From Candidatus Stygibacter frigidus (GTDB lineage: Bacteria > Cloacimonadota > Cloacimonadia > Cloacimonadales > TCS61), in the NCBI GenBank assembly GCA_030765325.1, contig JAVCCT010000035.1, forward strand, positions 1 to 15,083: a DNA stretch of 15,083 bases, read 5' to 3'. The stretch's first letter is position 1; the number at the start of each line of letters is the position of its first letter. The notes under the pieces are model-generated. The model was not told where the DNA came from. It did not search any database and saw only the letters and a list, made by a program, of their open reading frames with translations. Shown piece by piece: positions 7,349 to 14,544 of the stretch. The translations under genes and the position numbers were made by a program.

Positions 7349-7413
7349 GACTCTATGGAATCTATGGACTTTATGGACGTTGTGTCCATTATGTCCATAG
7401 AGTCCATTCTGTC
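7349..7413. repeat. 9-bp-periodic mirror repeat forming a long hairpin
   Basis: Units of 9 bp built on TATGGAC run into the centre, then switch to units built on GTCCAT. The result is an imperfect inverted repeat with arms of about 30 bp (about 25 matching) around a 5-base loop at 7379-7383. The best pairing is TATGGACTTTATGGAC (7363-7378) with GTCCATTATGTCCATA (7384-7399). It lies between two convergent gene blocks, where it may end transcription from both sides or act as a protein-binding or recombination site. A short open frame across it (from 7355) gives a low-complexity peptide and is not considered a gene. Confidence 0.75.
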
Positions 7414-7426
7414 CATGGAGGGAGGA

Positions 7427-8286
7427 TTATTTCAACAGGGTCAGTTTCCGGCAGGAGATCAGTTCGCTATTGAGTTTGTATTGAGCAAGATAGATACCAC
7501 TGCTGCCTGCGGGTGCGTTCCAGGTACAGGTGTGATCTCCCGCAGAATAAGTATCCTTTATAACCTGATCTACTAATTGTCCCTTGATATTATAGATAGT
7601 GATTTCCACAAACCCCGTGTGGTCGAGATTGAATGCTAAATTAATCTCTGGATTAAAGGGATTAGGATAGCAATTGAACTGAGGTGAGATCACTATCTCA
7701 TCATCAATTGTGCCTGTGAGGATATCGGAAACATCTCCAGTGGCAAGATAGATATAATCAGTTGCATAATTCCAGTTTGAGTCAGATTTTTCTACTATTT
7801 GCATCAGCATCTGATTTGACTAAGCATCATACTTTTGCAAAATGAAGCTATCATTCCAAAACCTTCCTGCTGCTATTATCCCACCAAAACCATCAGATAC
7901 CACTGAGAATTGATCTGGATGCTCAAACCCAATAATATCACTGAATAAAATATTCCCATTACTGCTCCAGTTCTCGGCTATTTCTCCTGCTGAATTCACC
8001 TTAAGCCACTTGACCTCATATGTATTTTCATGATCCCACCAGAGAATGTAAACTGAGCCGTCTCCAGCGGTGACCATCTCTAATTCACAGCAATATAAGG
8101 TTTCTTCTTCCAATTCAAATATCAATCCGGTCTCACCCCAAAGCAGATTACCATCCTCATCTATTTTTTTTGCATCCGCAATAAGGCAGAATCACCAAAT
8201 TCACTCCAGGCAATCACTACTTCGCCATTTACAGTTTCTATAAACGTTTCTCCATCAACATAATTACTCTCTAATATCTTCTCTGA
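7427..8286 (-). pseudogene. Decayed secreted protein with type IX-type C-terminal sorting domain
   Basis: Minus-strand coding sequence is readable across the whole stretch but broken. It opens after a stop at 8289-8287 with no ATG, GTG or TTG start in the first part and overlaps the end of the preceding lipoprotein gene, so the 5' end is lost. A run of eight As (plus-strand Ts 8164-8171) shifts the frame: restoring one base joins SALLRMQKK to IDEDGNLLWG. An in-frame TAG at 7822-7820 then interrupts QKYDA and SNQMLM. The middle has propeller-like repeat wording (VSDGFGGIIAAG, GDGSVYILWW). The last 80 residues are a clear Por/T9SS sorting domain: CYPNPFNPEINLAF, VEITIYNIKGQLV, GIYLAQYK, ending KLTLLK. 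The intact ancestor would be a secreted, surface-attached protein. Sequencing error could explain the homopolymer shift but not easily the amber codon as well. Confidence 0.8.
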
Positions 8287-9550
8287 CTATTGGCAAAAAT
8301 ACAGAACCCTCAAAATCTGTGAGTTGATTACCCCGCGGATCCTGAACATCAAGTGAAATGCGATAGGTATTAAAGTTATTCAGCTTCACAAGTGGTTTAA
8401 AAATCACTGTTTCATTATCACCACTAATAGCTTTCAGGGGATATTTCAAACCGGTTTCTGTTTCTGTGAGCGAACCTATTGCATGCTCTTTGAAAATCAC
8501 TTCACTGAATGTAATCTTGATCTCCGGCTGTAAAACCGATACTGAAGATCCGTCTCGCGGGTCTATTTTAACCACTTGGGGAGCTATAGTATCAATTCTG
8601 GTGCTCGCAGAAAAGACCAGCGAATCTATTTCAGCAATATTTCCCTTTTTATCTTCTGCCCCTATCACCATCACCTTATAGTCGAGAGTATCCATCTCAG
8701 CAGAAAAAACCCGCAATTTATCTTCAGCTATCCGCCAGCGTTTCACTCGTAGAGCCTGTCCCAGTGAGTCCGTGAATAAATGCACGGTTTGCACGTTCAC
8801 AAGTGGCTCATCAAATGACAGATCAAGTTCATCACAATATAAAGCCATAACCTTGGTTAAAGCAGGAGCAGTGGAATCTGAATATGCCAGAAAAAGGTCT
8901 GCTGTCACTATCGCACGGGCGTCAGTATTTTCCTCAGCGAAAGGTTCTTGATCAATATCAAGCCGGTTATTCTTGTTTTTATCCACATATGCACGCAAAA
9001 AATGTCCCGCTTCATTTAAAGTCTCTATAGCATAGCTTTTGGTAAAATTGCGCGTGTAGATCAAAGTGGTATCTGCTGAAAATAAACTGACTCTTACTTC
9101 ATTCTGACTATCCGCAATATCTTCAAAAGAAAAATTTCCTGATATCCTCCAGTCATTTAATTTTCCACTTGCCCACACAAGATCATATTGTTCCTGCAAT
9201 GAGTTATTATGATAGCCTTTAATATTCTGGGAAAAGGAAAAATAATAATTGGAATTGGGTATAAGCATTTCCTGGATTTCAATGATCAGGGTATTATTTT
9301 CCCAGCGGAAGCGTTTGGAAAATATCTCCGGATATATATGAAGTCCACTATTAAAGGTGCCAATATCCATAGGTTTAGAAAAGGTGATCTCAATATTTTT
9401 GCCAGTAATATCCTCATACTGAGCTGGATACACATTCATAATATAGGGTTTTTCTGTATCCTCAGGCCCACCTGTGGCATTCTCTTTGTTTCCGCAGCCC
9501 GTAAATATAAATACTGAAAGCAGCACTATAAAACTAAAAACCCTTTTCAC
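8264..9550 (-). CDS. Lipoprotein with bacterial Ig-like (Big_5) domains
   Basis: The 428-residue product starts with a lipoprotein signal, MKRVFSFIVLLSVFIFTGC, lipidated at Cys19. The following NATGGPEDTEKPYI and ITFSKPMD (about residues 33-125) is a Big_5 Ig-like domain as in the Bacteroidota/Cloacimonadota lipoproteins annotated only as Ig-like. A DKNKNNRLDIDQEPF stretch (about 191-205) resembles the linker found in these proteins, and a second Ig-like unit (APQVVKIDPRDGSSV, ITFSEVI) covers about 324-420. It probably sits in the outer membrane with a structural or binding role. The start codon is GTG at 9550, inside ribE, 16 bp before the end of that gene; GGAG 8 bp upstream lies within the ribE coding sequence. 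That overlap implies translational coupling to ribE. Confidence 0.83.
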   Translation of the reverse strand: MKRVFSFIVLLSVFIFTGCGNKENATGGPEDTEKPYIMNVYPAQYEDITGKNIEITFSKPMDIGTFNSGLHIYPEIFSKRFRWENNTLIIEIQEMLIPNSNYYFSFSQNIKGYHNNSLQEQYDLVWASGKLNDWRISGNFSFEDIADSQNEVRVSLFSADTTLIYTRNFTKSYAIETLNEAGHFLRAYVDKNKNNRLDIDQEPFAEENTDARAIVTADLFLAYSDSTAPALTKVMALYCDELDLSFDEPLVNVQTVHLFTDSLGQALRVKRWRIAEDKLRVFSAEMDTLDYKVMVIGAEDKKGNIAEIDSLVFSASTRIDTIAPQVVKIDPRDGSSVSVLQPEIKITFSEVIFKEHAIGSLTETETGLKYPLKAISGDNETVIFKPLVKLNNFNTYRISLDVQDPRGNQLTDFEGSVFLPIVREDIRE

Positions 9551-10163
9551 GCAGCCACTCCATCGTCAATCCCGGTTTTTCATGATTTGCAAAATAGCGC
9601 AGTATATATTTTCCAATAATGTCAAATTCCAGATTGACATATTGCCTGAGTTCATTGAGATTTGTCTCCTGCAGGGTATGAGTGATCAGTGCCACGGCAA
9701 AACGCTCAGATTCCAGTTTTGCCACCGTAAGACTCACACCATTAACTGCGATTGATCCCTGCCAGGTAATCAGATCTTTATATTCGGCAGACAGCTTGAA
9801 CCATAAATAAGTAGTCTCTCCAGTTTGTTCTTTTGCCATAAATTCACTTACGCAGTCCACATGCCCCTGCACCAGATGACCATCCAGCCTGCCACCATAT
9901 AGTAAAGCCCGTTCAAGATTGATCTTATCTCCCCACTGCCATAATCTGATAGTTGTCTTTAATAAGGTCTCACGCATCACTTCTACAGTAATTTTACTGG
10001 CATTAAACTCTATCACTGTCAAACAGGCACCATTGCAGCACACGCTGTCACCTTTCTTCAAAGTGGTATTTATCTTATGACACTCGATATCCAGAATACG
10101 CTTTCCACCCTGATCCCGATAATCTCTCAGCTTTCCGATTTCTTCAATTATGCCTGTAAACAT
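9534..10163 (-). CDS. ribE: Riboflavin synthase, alpha chain
   Basis: At 209 residues this has the usual length of riboflavin synthase, which turns two 6,7-dimethyl-8-ribityllumazine molecules into riboflavin plus a pyrimidinedione. Two lumazine-binding barrels in tandem are visible: the first begins MFTGIIEEIG and has GDSVCCNGACLTV (about 39-51); the second begins at GGRLDGHLVQGHVD (about 90-103) and has GSIAVNGVSLTV (about 135-146). GHLVQGHVD is the family's inter-domain hallmark. It lies 2 bp after recR and overlaps the next lipoprotein gene by 17 bp, so it is expressed inside the ybaB-recR unit; no other rib gene or FMN riboswitch is near. The symbol ribE follows common usage (ribC in E. 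coli). Confidence 0.96.
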   Translation of the reverse strand: MFTGIIEEIGKLRDYRDQGGKRILDIECHKINTTLKKGDSVCCNGACLTVIEFNASKITVEVMRETLLKTTIRLWQWGDKINLERALLYGGRLDGHLVQGHVDCVSEFMAKEQTGETTYLWFKLSAEYKDLITWQGSIAVNGVSLTVAKLESERFAVALITHTLQETNLNELRQYVNLEFDIIGKYILRYFANHEKPGLTMEWLREKGF

Positions 10164-10165
10164 TG

Positions 10166-10765
10166 TTATTTATACGCTGAATAACGTCTTTTGAAAGCTG
10201 TGGTAAGCGTACGTGAAGTGGCATATTCCATATCTCCACCAAAGGGTAATCCCGTAGAAAGCCGCGTGATCGTCTTCACATTATCTGCAAGCTGGTTTAC
10301 CAGAAAATTGATCGTGCTCTCACCTTCCACAGAAGGACTGATCGCCAAAATAAGTTCTTCCACCGGATTAGCTGCCAGAAAGTCCTGCAATAGCGGATAA
10401 TTTATCTCATCTAGCCCTATCCCATCCATCGGTGACAATAGGTTGCCCAAAATGAAATATCTACCCTTGAATTCATGAGTATCTTCGATCAGATAAGCAT
10501 CCTGAGTATCTTCCACTACGCAGAGAATTTGCTGCTCACGCTGAGTATCCTGGCAAAAAACACAAGGTTCAGTATCAGTCAGGATATTGCACACAGGACA
10601 ATTGGAATAACTATTTACTGCTTTGATAATAGCCTCGCCAATTGTTTCTGCATCCTTGCGTTCCATGCGGATCAGATACATTGCCAGACGCGTAGCTGTC
10701 TTCTCCCCTATCCCGGGAAGCTTCTTAAGCCCCTGCTTGAGTTCTTCAAAACTGCCGGACAGCAT
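10166..10765 (-). CDS. recR: Recombination mediator protein RecR
   Basis: The 199-residue protein has the standard RecR order: helix-hairpin-helix with KLPGIGEKTATRLA (about 15-28), a four-Cys zinc site at Cys56, Cys59, Cys68 and Cys71 (CPVC, CVFC), then a Toprim domain starting at CVVEDTQD (82-89) and holding ISPSVEGEST (142-151) with its conserved Glu. The C-terminal GLPFGGDMEYA is the RecR hallmark. RecR works with RecF or RecO to load RecA on gapped single-stranded DNA. It begins 3 bp after the ybaB stop, the classical ybaB-recR pairing; ribE starts 2 bp downstream. Confidence 0.98.
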   Translation of the reverse strand: MLSGSFEELKQGLKKLPGIGEKTATRLAMYLIRMERKDAETIGEAIIKAVNSYSNCPVCNILTDTEPCVFCQDTQREQQILCVVEDTQDAYLIEDTHEFKGRYFILGNLLSPMDGIGLDEINYPLLQDFLAANPVEELILAISPSVEGESTINFLVNQLADNVKTITRLSTGLPFGGDMEYATSRTLTTAFKRRYSAYK

Positions 10766-10768
10766 CGC

Positions 10769-11101
10769 TTAGAATAATCCAGGTATTTTCATATTACCAG
10801 GAACAAACTTAGACATCTCTTCCTCTGAGCTTTTTGCCACCTTAAGATGTGCTTCATTTACCGCTGCCAAGATCAAATCTTCCAGCATTTCCACATCAGC
10901 GGGATCTACCACTTCCTTGTCTATCTTCACACTAAGAAGCTCATTTTGACCATTCATCGTCACAGTTACCATTCCACCTCCCGAAGTAGCTTCCACAACT
11001 TTATTAGCCAGCTCTTCCTGTGCCTTCATCATCTGTTCCTGCATCTTCTTCGCCTGCTTCATCAGATCATTCATATTTCCTTTCTTGCCACCTGGATACA
11101 T
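10769..11101 (-). CDS. ybaB: YbaB/EbfC-family nucleoid-associated protein
   Basis: The 110-residue product has the family's glycine-rich start (MYPGGKKGNMNDLMKQ), a long amphipathic helix with KKMQEQMMKAQEELANK (19-35), then the beta region VVEATSGGGMVTVTMNGQ and VVDPADVEMLEDLILAAVNEA. YbaB proteins form dimers that bind DNA and affect nucleoid organisation. AAGGAG 8 bp ahead of the ATG at 11101 fixes the start. It leads the ybaB-recR-ribE-lipoprotein unit and has a good promoter about 35-60 bp upstream. dnaX, which often precedes ybaB, is not here. Confidence 0.96.
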   Translation of the reverse strand: MYPGGKKGNMNDLMKQAKKMQEQMMKAQEELANKVVEATSGGGMVTVTMNGQNELLSVKIDKEVVDPADVEMLEDLILAAVNEAHLKVAKSSEEEMSKFVPGNMKIPGLF

Positions 11102-11133
11102 ATTATATCTCCTTAGTTATTATTCTCTTTCAA

Positions 11134-11161
11134 ATTATCCAGCTACCTATTCTACAGTCAA
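11134..11161 (-). promoter_or_regulatory. Sigma70-like promoter of the ybaB-recR-ribE unit
   Basis: On the minus strand TTGACT (11161-11156) and GATAAT (11139-11134) are separated by 16 bp; each matches consensus at five of six bases. Transcription would start near 11127, giving a leader of about 25 bases that carries the ybaB ribosome-binding site. It is the best promoter seen in the window. Confidence 0.65.
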
Positions 11162-11186
11162 CAGAAATGTGATTTTACTCTCTAAA

Positions 11187-11208
11187 TATAAGACATATAA
11201 GTCTTATA
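11187..11208. repeat. 22-bp palindrome upstream of the ybaB promoter
   Basis: TATAAGAC and GTCTTATA, perfect 8-bp arms, flank ATATAA. It lies 26 bp upstream of the -35 box, a position fit for an activator or repressor site. In the region 11102-11269 it is the strongest symmetric element. No T tract follows on either strand, so it is not a standard terminator. Confidence 0.5.
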
Positions 11209-11269
11209 AAACTCAATTAAACTTCCGATTTATTGTCGGGTGTTTTTGATTATTTATCTGTTGATGAAT

Positions 11270-13282
11270 TTATTCATCATCTACTAATCTATTTATGAGA
11301 TCATCATCTGCGAGGAAGGGGATGGTGATATGTCCTTCTTCGGGGTGTTTTTTATTCCAGTCAGCGGCTGTTTCCACGGCTGGAGTATTTCTTGCCCAGC
11401 TTCTGCGTGCCACTCCACCCATCACATCCCAGCTAAGAGCACTTTTAATTACTTTATCAGCGTGAGCTGAGCCATCTAAGAGCAGACCAAATCCACCATT
11501 TGAGGCTCTGCCGATGCCGACTCCACCGCCATTATGCAAAGCAACGAGCGTCATGCCACGGGCGATATTTCCACCCCAGCACTGGATACTCATATCTGCG
11601 GTAGGACGACTGCCGTCGTAGATATTTGCTGTTTCGCGGAAGGGTGAATCTGTGCCGGACACATCATGATGATCACGTCCCAGCAGCACGGGACCTATAA
11701 TACCGTCTCGCACCATCTGGTTAAATTTAAGCGCTATTTCCATTCTACCTTCTTCATCTGCATAAAGGATGCGGCATTTTGTGCCGACCACCAGTTTATT
11801 TTCTTCCGCAGTGACGATCCAGTGATGATTATCACGGTGCAATGAACTAAGAGAGGGATCTATGCATGCCATAGCAGCTTGATCAGTAAGATGTAGATCG
11901 CTATCCTGGCGGGAAAGGCAGACCCAGCGGAAGGGACCAAACCCGCGATCAAAGCAGACGGGACCCATAATATCTTCCACGTATGAGGGCCAGATGAATC
12001 CTTGCGAAGTGTCTTCTCCATTTGCTGCAATTTCTGTGGCACCAGCATCAAATATAGATGCCATAAAGCTATTGCCATAATCCCAGAAATAAGAGCCTTT
12101 AACCGTTAGTTTCTTGATCACTTCAAAATGACGCAGCAGTGATTTATCTACGAGTTGCTTGAATTTATCAGGATTTTCTTTTATCAATTTTCTACCTTCG
12201 GCAAAACTGATGCCAGCAGGAGTGTAACCCCCTTCATATACAGCATGACAGGAAGTCTGATCTGAGATGAGATCAACAGCGATATTCTGCTGATCAAAAT
12301 ATTCCAGAAGGTCAACAACATTGCCATGATAGGCGATAGAGACAGGCTTTTTGGATTTCTGGTATTCCAGCATCCATTGAGCGATTTCATCAAGATCAGC
12401 ACTAACCTTACCCACCCAGCCCTGGGAATATCTGGTTTCTATGCGGCTGTAATCCACTTCAGCTATCACTCCGATACCACCAGCAATTTCCACTGCTTTT
12501 GCCTGAGCACCACTCATTCCGCCCAGTCCTGAGGATATAAATAATTTACCTGCCAAATCCTGGTCTTCCGGAATACCCAGATATTTACGACCCGCATTGA
12601 GTAAAGTAATATAAGTACCATGCACAATACCCTGAGGACCGATATACATCCAGCCGCCAGCAGTCATCTGTCCATAATTAGAAACGCCAAGAGCTGCCAG
12701 TTTTTTGAAATCATCAGGATTATCCCATTTACCCACCAGCAGACCATTCGTAGAAATCACCAGCGGAGCATCTTTGGATGAGGGGAATATTCCCACCGGA
12801 TGCCCGGAAGATACTACTAAGGTTTGATCTACGCGTATAACTTCCAGATATTTTTTGATAAGCCGATACTGCATCCAATTCTGGCAAACCTGTCCGGTTT
12901 CACCATATGTGACCAGTTCATAAGGATAGAGTGCCACCTCAAAATCAAGGTTATTATCAATATTTACCTGAAGTGCTCTGGCAGCAAGAATGCCTTTATA
13001 TTCACTTACAGGTTTACCAGTCAGCTTTCCAGCAGGACGCCAGCGATAACCATAAATTCTACCCATAGTACGCAATTCCTGCAAGAATTCGGGTGCAACT
13101 TCTTTATGTAATTCTGCTGGAATGTAGCGCAGGGCATTTTTGAGGGCAATTTTAATTTCGTAATTATTAAGCTGCAAACCGCGATCAGGGGCGCGCCTTA
13201 TGCCGGATTCAAATTCTTTATTTTCAGGCAATACGGGTTCCAGCATTATCGTCATAGCAGTGGCGATAGATTTGTTATCCAT
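11270..13282 (-). CDS. hutU: Urocanate hydratase (long form)
   Basis: This 670-residue enzyme turns urocanate into 4-imidazolone-5-propionate using tightly bound NAD+, the second step of histidine breakdown. Family motifs are plain: QMTAGGWMYIGPQGIVHGT (205-223), the NAD-binding GLGGMSGAQ (252-260), DQTSCHAVYEGGY (341-353), GFGPFRWVC (447-455), GRDHHDVSGTDSPFRET (535-551) and LHNGGGVGIG (582-591). It is about 110 residues longer than the Pseudomonas enzyme and matches the wording of the vertebrate/Bacteroides type. The classical FQGLPxRICW signature with its Cys corresponds here to VGTKCRILY (499-507), as I recall also for the eukaryotic form. GGAG precedes the ATG at 13282. It follows an unknown gene by 18 bp; no hutH, hutI or hutG is in view. 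Confidence 0.97.
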   Translation of the reverse strand: MDNKSIATAMTIMLEPVLPENKEFESGIRRAPDRGLQLNNYEIKIALKNALRYIPAELHKEVAPEFLQELRTMGRIYGYRWRPAGKLTGKPVSEYKGILAARALQVNIDNNLDFEVALYPYELVTYGETGQVCQNWMQYRLIKKYLEVIRVDQTLVVSSGHPVGIFPSSKDAPLVISTNGLLVGKWDNPDDFKKLAALGVSNYGQMTAGGWMYIGPQGIVHGTYITLLNAGRKYLGIPEDQDLAGKLFISSGLGGMSGAQAKAVEIAGGIGVIAEVDYSRIETRYSQGWVGKVSADLDEIAQWMLEYQKSKKPVSIAYHGNVVDLLEYFDQQNIAVDLISDQTSCHAVYEGGYTPAGISFAEGRKLIKENPDKFKQLVDKSLLRHFEVIKKLTVKGSYFWDYGNSFMASIFDAGATEIAANGEDTSQGFIWPSYVEDIMGPVCFDRGFGPFRWVCLSRQDSDLHLTDQAAMACIDPSLSSLHRDNHHWIVTAEENKLVVGTKCRILYADEEGRMEIALKFNQMVRDGIIGPVLLGRDHHDVSGTDSPFRETANIYDGSRPTADMSIQCWGGNIARGMTLVALHNGGGVGIGRASNGGFGLLLDGSAHADKVIKSALSWDVMGGVARRSWARNTPAVETAADWNKKHPEEGHITIPFLADDDLINRLVDDE

Positions 13283-13300
13283 TTTATCTCCAAACAGTAT

Positions 13301-14176
13301 TTATTTTTTCCTTTTATAATCGGTTCTATGAGATTTTGGCTTAGAGAAGGTTTTTTGATTTTCAGGAGGTGCTTTTACTTTTTCTGTTTCTTTGATCATA
13401 ATGGTTTCCGGAGAACGATAAAGCACATTCTTAATGGCAGTTTCCAGACGGTTGACCGTAGTAGTGGAAATCTGGTTCTTGTTTTTTTTGCTTTCCAGGT
13501 GCAAAACAATTATTTTTGCCGGAAACTCCTGAAAACTGCAATCGAGGCATTTATCCAGGGTTTCACAAATAATAAAAGTCTGAGCAGTTTTACAGGTAGA
13601 TTTGACCTGAAGAGCGTAATGCTCAATATTGAAAATATCTAAAACAGTAAGGTTTTTGTACACGAAGAAAAGCAAAAAAGGTAGATTAAAAGTCTCTTTG
13701 GTAAAATTTCTTTTGCCGTTGACACGATATTGGTAATCAAGATTCAAGGTAAGAGACAGTACAGGGGGAGTCTTTTGACCGATTATCTGCGGAGATCTCG
13801 CAATCTCAACCGGATTGTCTCCCTTTAGAGCAAGTTTGTAATTCAGAGCTTGAAAATCCCAAACTATTCCTGGTTCTGAAAGTATCGGCTGGCGACTCAT
13901 GATCGCAGCAATCAAATCATTGATATAGCTGGCAGAAAAAATAGGTGAATCTTCTTCAAAACCTGTTCCTCTTAATTTGTTGAATAAAAATTTGCGGTTA
14001 TGAAGTGAACCTAAGAATTTGGAAAGGGCTTCTGCAAGATCCTTATTGGCAGTAGAAGGTTCTTCAGTGAGCTGCTGGAAAGCCTTCCATTTCAGGGCAA
14101 TTTCGCCTAAATACATCTTGTTAACAGGATTACGCTCCTGTTTCTTCAAGTCTGCAAGTATTTTTGAGTAATACAT
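13301..14176 (-). CDS. Hypothetical protein upstream of and co-transcribed with hutU
   Basis: I do not recognise this 291-residue protein. It has no signal peptide or convincing membrane helix. Residues 1-100 look mostly helical; about 105-150 is beta-like (GIVWDFQALNYKLALKG, LSLTLNLDYQYRV); about 160-230 is a mixed hydrophobic core (NLPFLLFFVYKNLTVLD, AQTFIICETL, AKIIVLHLESK) with four cysteines at 195, 204, 210 and 213, a possible metal site; the last 30 residues are a very basic, disordered-looking tail (KSHRTDYKRKK), which hints at nucleic-acid binding. AGAGGA 5 bp before the ATG at 14176 supports the start. It is 18 bp ahead of hutU and probably on the same transcript. A role in histidine metabolism is possible only by association. 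Confidence 0.82.
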   Translation of the reverse strand: MYYSKILADLKKQERNPVNKMYLGEIALKWKAFQQLTEEPSTANKDLAEALSKFLGSLHNRKFLFNKLRGTGFEEDSPIFSASYINDLIAAIMSRQPILSEPGIVWDFQALNYKLALKGDNPVEIARSPQIIGQKTPPVLSLTLNLDYQYRVNGKRNFTKETFNLPFLLFFVYKNLTVLDIFNIEHYALQVKSTCKTAQTFIICETLDKCLDCSFQEFPAKIIVLHLESKKNKNQISTTTVNRLETAIKNVLYRSPETIMIKETEKVKAPPENQKTFSKPKSHRTDYKRKK

Positions 14177-14218
14177 AATTCCTCTTTAATAAACTGTTAA
14201 TTTAGTCTATCATTAGGA

Positions 14219-14248
14219 AATAAATTTTTACCTGCAATAGTTTGTCAA
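14219..14248 (-). promoter_or_regulatory. Candidate promoter of the hypothetical-hutU unit
   Basis: A perfect TTGACA on the minus strand (14248-14243) is followed after 18 bp by TTTATT (14224-14219), matching four of six -10 bases. It lies about 43 bp ahead of the start at 14176. Confidence 0.42.
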
Positions 14249-14347
14249 GTAGAAAGGTTAAAAATCAACTATTAGTTATTGAAAACCATGGAATTACCAA
14301 ATCGATACATATTCCTTAATAACTGTGAACTAACAAATAATCGGCAT

Positions 14348-14375
14348 TTGGGATAGCTGTCAACTTTTGTATACT
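14348..14375 (+). promoter_or_regulatory. Candidate promoter for the STAND-type ATPase gene
   Basis: TTGGGA (14348-14353) and TATACT (14370-14375) are 16 bp apart; the -10 matches five of six consensus bases, the -35 four. A start here would give a leader of about 160 bases. The nearer TTGACA at 14486 is an alternative with no good -10. Confidence 0.35.
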
Positions 14376-14544
14376 CAGGGCATAAAGAGTTAACGAAAGG
14401 GAAGATTTTAAAAGTAAATGTACAAGAATATAGTAGTATGACAAGAGAGTGAGCAGTATATAAATCTTACAGTAGCAAAATATAGTTGACAGAAAAAAGT
14501 GCAAAAGTCAAAAAGAGTCATTAAAAAAAGAGAATGAGGGTTGT

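Larger units (their letters stand above)
14177..14544. other. Gene-free divergent intergenic region
   Basis: These 368 bp separate the minus-strand hutU unit from the plus-strand ATPase gene. The stretch is strongly AT-rich and has candidate promoters facing each way, listed separately, plus a further TTGACA at 14486-14491 without a good -10. I see no RNA gene, CRISPR repeat or credible small coding frame; an open frame on the minus strand (14504-14316) has no ribosome-binding site and hydrophobic low-complexity content. Confidence 0.6.

Noticed and set aside
7340..7419. Possible CRISPR array
   Set aside because: The units are 9 bp, contiguous, without spacers, and invert at the centre; there are no cas genes.
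7355..7576. 73-codon frame on the plus strand starting in the 9-bp repeat
   Set aside because: Its first part is the translated repeat (MESMDFMDVVS...) and the rest runs antisense to the sorting domain; no ribosome-binding site.
10475..10777. 100-codon plus-strand frame opposite recR
   Set aside because: Antisense shadow of a gene with complete RecR motifs.
11263..11278. GATGAAT/ATTCATC palindrome at the hutU stop codon as a terminator
   Set aside because: The stem is AT-rich with a 2-base loop and no T run follows on the minus strand; the nearby CCGA/TCGG pairing is only 4 bp.
12184..12402. Out-of-frame minus-strand frames inside hutU (also 11860-12078)
   Set aside because: They sit in a second frame of a clearly coding urocanase gene and show no independent start signals.
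14316..14504. 62-codon hydrophobic frame on the minus strand in the divergent intergenic region
   Set aside because: It has no ribosome-binding site, covers the candidate promoters, and its composition follows the AT-rich DNA.
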